The notes beneath the pieces were generated by a model, which saw only the letters and a program-made list of their open reading frames with translations, was not told the origin of the DNA and did not search any database. Shown one piece after another: positions 59,260 through 64,000 of a stretch of 64,000 bases of DNA; the first letter of the stretch is position 1; the number at the start of each line of letters is the position of its first letter. The DNA lies in the NCBI GenBank assembly GCA_965194375.1, contig CBDAEL010000009.1. The stretch is one strand, 5' to 3'. The stretch is from Tabrizicola_A aquatica. GTDB lineage: Bacteria > Pseudomonadota > Alphaproteobacteria > Rhodobacterales > Rhodobacteraceae. The position numbers and the translations under genes were made by a program.

Positions 59260-60012
59260 CTAGGTTAGCAAGGGTCCGTCATGATCCAGATAGCCGCGAT
59301 CAAAAGAGCAAAACTCAATCATTGCGTCGTAGTCGTCAAAGGTGACGCGCCCCTTTTGAAAGGTCACCAGCCCCTCCTCGCGCAATTCGCGCAGCACCCG
59401 GTTGACGTGAACCGCGCTTAGACCCAGGGCATCGGCCAAAAGGTATTGTGACAAGGGGCAGTCAAACCCCTTTTTGTCTGCTGCGCCGATCAGCCGCAAC
59501 CGGGCGCCAAGCTCTAACAGGAAATGCGCCATGCGTTCGGTGGCCGATCGTCGGCCCAGATCGACAAGGTGCTCCACCACCATCGCCTCATCCCGCGACG
59601 CGGCCCACAAAACCGCCGTGGCCAGCCGGGGATTGTTGGCAAAGGCATCGAGCAAATCACGGCGTTTGACCTCTGAGGCCTGAACGGCCGTGATCGGCTC
59701 GACATTGTGGTCCGACGTGCGGAACAACACCGACCGCAGACCAAGAAAATCACCCGGAATCTGAAAATCCACGATCTGCCGTGATCCACTGGGCAGAATC
59801 TTGTAAGAATAGGCCCAGCCCGATGCCAAGACATAGGCGCATTGGTCCGATTGACCTTGATGAATCATGTCCATACCCGCCGCAAATCTGCGCCGCCGTC
59901 CATAAAGCTCTGACATGACGGAAAGATCATGGTGCGACAGGCGCACAAATGCCGCCAGCTTGCGCGCGAACGGGCTGTCTTGAATGGCAAGTTCCGCAGT
60001 GAGCTCGCGCAT
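59260..60012 (-). CDS. Crp/Fnr-family transcriptional regulator without FNR cysteines
   Basis: The product is 250 residues. A cyclic-nucleotide-binding-like beta-barrel (about 20-140) is followed by a dimer helix and a helix-turn-helix (about 185-225: LSQYLLADALGLSAVHVNRV). The N-terminal cysteines that hold the [4Fe-4S] cluster in FNR are absent. The recognition helix has HVNR where FNR has ETxSR, so it probably does not bind TTGAT half-sites. It converges on the small gene, separated by a terminator. A partial palindrome lies upstream. The signal is unknown. Confidence 0.87.
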   Translation of the reverse strand: MRELTAELAIQDSPFARKLAAFVRLSHHDLSVMSELYGRRRRFAAGMDMIHQGQSDQCAYVLASGWAYSYKILPSGSRQIVDFQIPGDFLGLRSVLFRTSDHNVEPITAVQASEVKRRDLLDAFANNPRLATAVLWAASRDEAMVVEHLVDLGRRSATERMAHFLLELGARLRLIGAADKKGFDCPLSQYLLADALGLSAVHVNRVLRELREEGLVTFQKGRVTFDDYDAMIEFCSFDRGYLDHDGPLLT

Positions 60013-60088
60013 GGTTCACATCTCCTGAGGGCGTTGAGCGGATGTCCGCAGCGCCCCGGCAGTGTCCGACGAAAGAGCGCGTGGAAAG

Positions 60089-60102
60089 CTGACCCATATC
60101 AG
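60089..60102. promoter_or_regulatory. Weak FNR-like palindrome between the Crp/Fnr gene and a small gene
   Basis: CTGACCCATATCAG is a near-palindrome that matches the FNR-type consensus at eight of ten positions. It lies 76 bp from the regulator start and 22 bp from the start at 60125. It could be an autoregulatory site. Confidence 0.3.
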
Positions 60103-60124
60103 CGCATGGCCAGATTGATCTGCA

Positions 60125-60427
60125 ATGATGAAGCGCAAGACCCACGACAAAGATCACACCCGACCACCCCCGGAAGAAAGTCGAAACCAGATGTCAGGAT
60201 TGCCCGATATTGCCGGAACTGCCGCCCTTGCGATTTGCGAGTCGCTCCTCTTGGCGCTGAACGATCACAAGATCCTGCCGGAACGCGAGATCATGGGCGT
60301 GTTGAAGGATGCCGCCTCAACCCACGAAAACGCTCCGCCGGGTGAAGGCACCCATGCGATGCACAAAGCTGTGGCTGAGCTGATCCACAAGATCATCGAC
60401 GGCGGAAATTCGGTCCGCCGTCTCTGA
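60125..60427 (+). CDS. Hypothetical protein, 100 residues
   Basis: The product is 100 residues with a polar, basic N-terminus and a helical body starting MSGLPDIAGTAALAICESLL, ending IIDGGNSVRRL. An internal start at 60191 would give a 78-residue protein that keeps the whole helical body; neither start has a strong ribosome site. No signal peptide is obvious. I do not recognise a characterised family. It is divergent from the Crp/Fnr gene and converges on the DUF3309 gene, with 2 bp between stops. Confidence 0.6.
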   Translation: MMKRKTHDKDHTRPPPEESRNQMSGLPDIAGTAALAICESLLLALNDHKILPEREIMGVLKDAASTHENAPPGEGTHAMHKAVAELIHKIIDGGNSVRRL

Positions 60428-60429
60428 GA

Positions 60430-60585
60430 TTAAATCCGCCCGGTCACCAAAAGGACCACAAGGATGATCAAGACAACCCCAAGCGTCCCGCTGGGCAGAT
60501 AACCCCAATTGGCACTGTGCGGCCAATTGGGGAGCGCGCCAATCAGCATCAGAATGAGAACGACGATCAGAATGTTGGTCAACAT
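60430..60585 (-). CDS. DUF3309 small membrane protein
   Basis: The product is 51 residues: a hydrophobic span (MLTNILIVVLILMLIGALPN), a Trp-rich loop (WPHSANWGYLPSG) and a second span ending LLVTGRI. This is the exact layout of DUF3309 proteins, widespread in alphaproteobacteria and of unknown function. AGGA lies about twelve bases upstream. It is monocistronic and converges on the 100-residue gene. Confidence 0.8.
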   Translation of the reverse strand: MLTNILIVVLILMLIGALPNWPHSANWGYLPSGTLGVVLIILVVLLVTGRI

Positions 60586-61182
60586 GAGAGAAGTTTTCCT
60601 TTACGTGGATGCGCCTAGGCCTTGAGCGTGAAAGCGTCTGAATGCAGGCCAAAGGTCCGCGCAGCAGACAAATGACCCAGTGATCCAATGCTAGACCTCA
60701 GGCATCGCCCTGCACTAACCCAAGGCAGTACAAAGCTCTTTTGCGTGTGGGAGCGCCACATGCGACGGCTAATCTGGGGGCGACTGGTTTGTGACTGACG
60801 AGAACACCTTGCGGCATGGCCGAGGAGATTAAGTCAGCTGCTTCATGATGCGCCCCAAGGTTGGTCGCCACCTAGGCGCCAGGCCAACACCTCCAGGGAT
60901 TACACCAGCGCAAGCGCACCGTCCGCTACGCAAGCTAAGTTCTGGTCGGAGGCTTGGCGCAGATCTTGTGACGGGGGTCAGCTGGGAAAATGCGGCGTTC
61001 TGGGCCGCGTCTTCGACCGCTCCACGCTGTCCAGAAAGGCCCCGCGCGGCAAACGCCTTTCACCACCTCAGCCCGATGGTTGACTGCCATCAATGCCCTG
61101 CCGCCTGTCCCTGCGCTAGCTAGAGGAGCGGCCGTTTGTGGCCATTCGCCAGCCTCAAAAACCCAAACGGCGTGAAACCAAA
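60586..61182. other. 597-bp intergenic region with an FNR-type box near its right end
   Basis: No gene is supported; open frames here are short and lack family likeness or ribosome sites. It contains the DUF3309 and LuxR-gene promoters and a perfect FNR-type palindrome (61080-61093). Its length leaves room for a small RNA, but none could be identified by eye. Confidence 0.35.
61080..61093. promoter_or_regulatory. FNR-type box upstream of the LuxR-type regulator gene
   Basis: TTGACTGCCATCAA is a perfect TTGAY-N4-RTCAA palindrome, 89 bp upstream of the ATG at 61183. It matches those in the stress island at the other end of the window. Confidence 0.65.
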
Positions 61183-62253
61183 ATGAACCCTATGGCTGCC
61201 GCCCCGACACTGGACCTGCCCGCTTTGGAGCCTGATGACTTCATGCATCGGATGCGCCAAGCCGTTGGGTTACCCTGTGTGGTTGGCGGGCTGTTTCGCC
61301 CTGAGAGCGGCCGCCTAGATGGGCTGCGAATGGCCGCGGCCCAAGGCCTTGGTCGTGATCAGGCCGAAGACCTTGTGCGCCGCGCCACGGCACGGGCCGC
61401 GGTTCACGCAAGGCTGCAGGACGGCCCGCGGGGCCAAGGGAAGGGCCCGGCGACGAATGCGCCGGTCTGGTATGGCGAGGCAGGAATGCTCATCGGGATA
61501 GGCGCTTTGGACGACGGTCGCTGGCCCGTCTTGGCCTGCCGCCCTCCCACGACCCGCCCCCGCGCCGAGCTTGAGCCGCTTTTGGGCCTTGGTCTTGCCT
61601 ATTTGGCGCAGATCCGGCCGGGGTCGGCTGATCTTGCACCTGTCCATCCTGAACAGGCCGCCCAAGCGACTCTGCGTATGCTGTCCATCGGCTGCATCAT
61701 TCTGGATGCACAGGGCCGGGTGGTTCACGACGGCTGCGGCGAAGAGGCCAAACGTTCCGGACCTTTGCGAGTGATCCAAGGCAAGCTGTCGCTACCGCGC
61801 GAGGCGGATCGCGCCGCGCTGCGTAAGGCGGTTGCAGATGCCGTGTCGGACCGTCAACGCCTGTCCATCGTGCCTTTGGCCAATGAGACCGGTCAGGTCA
61901 GTCTGGTGGCCGTCACCCCGCTTCGCCAGCCGGGAGGGGCTCGCATGGCGTTGGTGCTGTTTGATACCCGCCAGACCGACCATGGCGCCCTGCGGCTGCA
62001 TTTCTTCAAGGCGCATGCCTTGACCCGGTCGGAAAGCCTGATTGCCTGCGAGGTGCTGAACGGCAAGACCCCCACCGAAATGGCGCAATCCACGGGCCTG
62101 TCTTTGGCGACCGTGCGCAGCTATCTCAAGCAGATCATGGCCAAAACCAACACGCATCGGCAAAGCGAGTTGGTGGCGCTGTATTACTCTTGCATCATCC
62201 CGGTCGCGCCAGCTTTTGCCGCCGATGCCGCCCTGGGGCTCCCTTCCGCCTAA
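61183..62253 (+). CDS. LuxR-type helix-turn-helix regulator
   Basis: The product is 356 residues from the ATG at 61183; a GTG at 61138 would add 15 residues. The C-terminal domain (about 285-335) is a LuxR-type helix-turn-helix: LTRSESLIACEVLNGKTPTE then GLSLATVRSYLKQIMAKT. The N-terminal 280 residues form one or two sensor-like domains (a PAS-like part around SIGCIILDAQGRVVHDG) without a receiver or autoinducer-binding signature. A perfect FNR-type box upstream suggests that it relays low oxygen to further genes. Target genes are unknown; the RTX gene converges on it. Confidence 0.8.
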   Translation: MNPMAAAPTLDLPALEPDDFMHRMRQAVGLPCVVGGLFRPESGRLDGLRMAAAQGLGRDQAEDLVRRATARAAVHARLQDGPRGQGKGPATNAPVWYGEAGMLIGIGALDDGRWPVLACRPPTTRPRAELEPLLGLGLAYLAQIRPGSADLAPVHPEQAAQATLRMLSIGCIILDAQGRVVHDGCGEEAKRSGPLRVIQGKLSLPREADRAALRKAVADAVSDRQRLSIVPLANETGQVSLVAVTPLRQPGGARMALVLFDTRQTDHGALRLHFFKAHALTRSESLIACEVLNGKTPTEMAQSTGLSLATVRSYLKQIMAKTNTHRQSELVALYYSCIIPVAPAFAADAALGLPSA

Positions 62254-62363
62254 TCTGATCCGCGCAGCCCGATGTAAAGCGCCCCTCGGGGCGGTCGTCG
62301 CGTTTGGCCCCATGCCGACCGTCGACGCGACCCGCGACTTATCCCAAGGTCGCGCATGAATCA

Positions 62364-62385
62364 GGGCGCCCCTTGCGGGGCGCCC
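62364..62385. terminator. Terminator between the LuxR-type and RTX genes
   Basis: GGGCGCCCC and GGGGCGCCC form a perfect 9-bp stem with a TTGC loop, followed on the plus strand by CTTT. It lies between two converging genes. Confidence 0.65.
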
Positions 62386-62413
62386 CTTTCAACTGCTTGC
62401 AGGGGGGATGCTG

Positions 62414-64000
62414 TTATTCTGCCAGCAGGTTGACGTGGAGCATGCCATTCGACACCCAGACGTTGGCATCATCTTCGACGAACATGTCGGCGATCCGTGC
62501 CTCGGTGGTCGAGATGGTGGTGTTGCCCACCCGGTCATCATCCAGATCGAAGATGCAGCCTTTGACCATCACATGATCCGGCTTGCAGACCGCAACCGCC
62601 TGATCAGGCTCGCAGGTGAAGGGCGTGATGCACTTGTCCTCAAAGGTGATGATCCCTTTGCCATCGCCGTCGATGCCGGGCTTGGTCAGGAACTCGATCA
62701 AGGCCGACGGGTCGAAGAACGGGTCGGTCGGGTCAATGCCTTCCAACTCGGCCACCAAGCCCACGATCAACACCGTGCCACCAAGGCTGGAGCTGATCAG
62801 CACATCGCGGTTCCCATTGACCAGTGTGGCCGAGAGCGTGCCCTCAAAGGCGGTGTGGAAGATCACGCGATCTTCTTGGTCAGCGTCAAAGTCGGTGATC
62901 ACGTCATGGCCGATCACCTTGTTGACAACTTCGCAGACACCATCGCCATTGCGGTCGATGCCATGGCCAAAGACGAAGTTGTCGCCATCGGCACCGCCGG
63001 TCAGCACGTCATTGCCTTCGTCGCCGACCAAGCAGTCGCCATCCTTGCCGCCGAAGAGTGAGTCATTGCCAAGCCCGCCGACCAAAAGGTCGCTGCCACC
63101 ACCACTCTGACCGGTGTCGCCGCGCAAGACGTCATCGCCTTCGGCTCCCATCAGGAAGTCATTGCCAAGGCCGCCGTCCATGATGTCATTGCCCGCACCG
63201 CCGTTCAGCTTGTCGTGGCCACTGTCGCCATAAAGAACGTCACGCCCGGCCCCGCCCGACACGCAATCGTCGCCATCGCCGCCGTACAACCAGTCGTTCC
63301 CGTCATCCCCAGCGATCAGGTCATCGCCCGCGTCGCCATAAATGCGGTCAGCCCCCATGTTGCCACGGATATGGTCGTTACCATTGCCGCCCGACATCCA
63401 GTCATCGCCATCATTGCCGGCCAGCGTGTCATTGCCGTCCTGACCGCAGATTTTGTCGTTGCCAGCATCGCCGCTGACAATGTCGTCATCTTCACCGGCA
63501 TAGATCGTGTCATTGCCGGTGCCGCCCGAGATCGTGTCGCTCGCCTCGTCAACGGTCATCTGACCATCGGCATTGTCGCCATAGATCAGGTCATTGCCAT
63601 CGCCGCCCGACAGACAGTCAGCGTTGTCATTGCCTTCCATGACGTCATCACCGGCGCCGCCGAACACCTTATCGTCGTCTGCGCCGCCTTGCAGGTTGTC
63701 GTTTCCGGCATCGCCGTGCAGATGATCGCGGCCGCGCTGACCCAAGATGGCGTCATCGCCGCTGCCACCATAGAGGGTGTCATGCCCATCAAAGCCGCGG
63801 ATCGTATCTTCGTCCGAGCCGCCAAAGGCGATGTCGTCGCCGGTGCCTGCGTTGATGTAATCCGCCCCAGCGTTGCCGGCGATGATGTCATTGCCCGCGT
63901 CGCCATAAAGCGCGTCGTCGCCTGCGCCACCGGTCATCTTGTCATGGCCATTACCGCCAAACATGACATCGTCGCCGCCTTGACCTGCCATGCAGTCGTC
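62414..64000 (-). CDS. RTX calcium-binding repeat protein, C-terminal part (N-terminus beyond window)
   Basis: At least 528 residues are visible and the frame is open to the window edge, so the N-terminus is missing. About 350 residues are back-to-back nonapeptide repeats of the GGxGxDxxx type (for example GGAGDDALYGDAGNDIIAG), which bind Ca2+ as a parallel beta-roll outside the cell. After the repeats comes FVFGHGIDRNGDG and a non-repeat C-terminal region of about 170 residues that may hold the type I secretion signal. No secretion genes are in view. The role, such as adhesin, protease or S-layer protein, cannot be told from this part. Confidence 0.88.
   Translation of the reverse strand, partial: DDCMAGQGGDDVMFGGNGHDKMTGGAGDDALYGDAGNDIIAGNAGADYINAGTGDDIAFGGSDEDTIRGFDGHDTLYGGSGDDAILGQRGRDHLHGDAGNDNLQGGADDDKVFGGAGDDVMEGNDNADCLSGGDGNDLIYGDNADGQMTVDEASDTISGGTGNDTIYAGEDDDIVSGDAGNDKICGQDGNDTLAGNDGDDWMSGGNGNDHIRGNMGADRIYGDAGDDLIAGDDGNDWLYGGDGDDCVSGGAGRDVLYGDSGHDKLNGGAGNDIMDGGLGNDFLMGAEGDDVLRGDTGQSGGGSDLLVGGLGNDSLFGGKDGDCLVGDEGNDVLTGGADGDNFVFGHGIDRNGDGVCEVVNKVIGHDVITDFDADQEDRVIFHTAFEGTLSATLVNGNRDVLISSSLGGTVLIVGLVAELEGIDPTDPFFDPSALIEFLTKPGIDGDGKGIITFEDKCITPFTCEPDQAVAVCKPDHVMVKGCIFDLDDDRVGNTTISTTEARIADMFVEDDANVWVSNGMLHVNLLAE

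Noticed and set aside
59260..60012. Taking the Crp/Fnr protein as the FnrL that binds the TTGAY-N4-RTCAA boxes
   Set aside because: It has no N-terminal cysteine cluster and lacks the ExxSR recognition helix needed for TTGAT half-sites.
62800..64000. Strong short-period repetition that could suggest a CRISPR array or tandem repeat
   Set aside because: The period follows the nonapeptide repeats of an RTX coding frame; units vary in sequence and there are no fixed repeats with unique spacers.

Overview
The window reads as a chromosomal segment of a Rhodobacteraceae-type alphaproteobacterium. It is G+C-rich with strong third-position G/C. It carries the phn gene set typical of that family, non-pyrrolysine MttB plus dimethylglycine-dehydrogenase-like proteins, a CoxMSL-type molybdenum hydroxylase, DUF1045, DUF3309 and RTX proteins. 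No rRNA, tRNA or CRISPR array was seen.

Region 1 (1-8.2 kb) starts inside an IS21-family element and ends at a decayed IS6-family transposase. Between these IS relics lies a stress/low-oxygen island: cyclopropane fatty acid synthase, Hsp20, a triple-BON protein, a PRPP-synthase paralogue, DUF2267, a phosphotransferase-like protein, a COG1926-type phosphoribosyltransferase and a periplasmic cytochrome c. Most of its promoters carry FNR-type palindromes (TTGAY-N4-RTCAA), which suggests one oxygen-responsive regulon. Similar boxes precede MgtC/DUF4010 and AI-2E genes (34.5 kb) and a LuxR-type regulator (61.1 kb).

Region 2 (8.2-12.9 kb) is a small integrative element: tyrosine integrase, unknown gene, AlpA-like regulator, zinc-finger/Toprim primase and a DUF3987 protein. 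It has no recognisable virion genes or cargo.

Region 3 (13.3-27.7 kb) is a complete C-P lyase locus: phnGHIJKLN on the minus strand, divergent phnF, two different phnM genes, a DUF1045 2H-phosphoesterase-like gene, a GNAT enzyme, and phnCDEE with a hexapeptide acyltransferase. Candidate PhnF and Pho-box sites are visible. phnI and phnJ each contain an in-frame copy of a G/C-rich palindromic element.

Region 4 (27.7-36 kb) holds an acyltransferase, an aminotransferase, a RraA-family protein, a solute-binding-like protein without a signal peptide, a metallo-beta-lactamase-fold protein, an MgtC/DUF4010 transporter, an amino-acid permease relic and an AI-2E family exporter.

Region 5 (36-46.6 kb) suggests methylated-amine or betaine catabolism (LysR, MttB homologue, FAD/GcvT oxidoreductase, Rieske oxygenase), followed by a three-subunit molybdenum hydroxylase with its own MoaD-like protein.

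Region 6 (46.6-64 kb) holds small envelope proteins, a MacAB-like transporter, a TMEM43 homologue, a DUF6544-like/cupin pair, an OmpA-type lipoprotein, a YfcC-arcABC arginine deiminase operon, a Crp/Fnr regulator, small proteins, a LuxR regulator and the C-terminal part of an RTX protein that runs off the window end.
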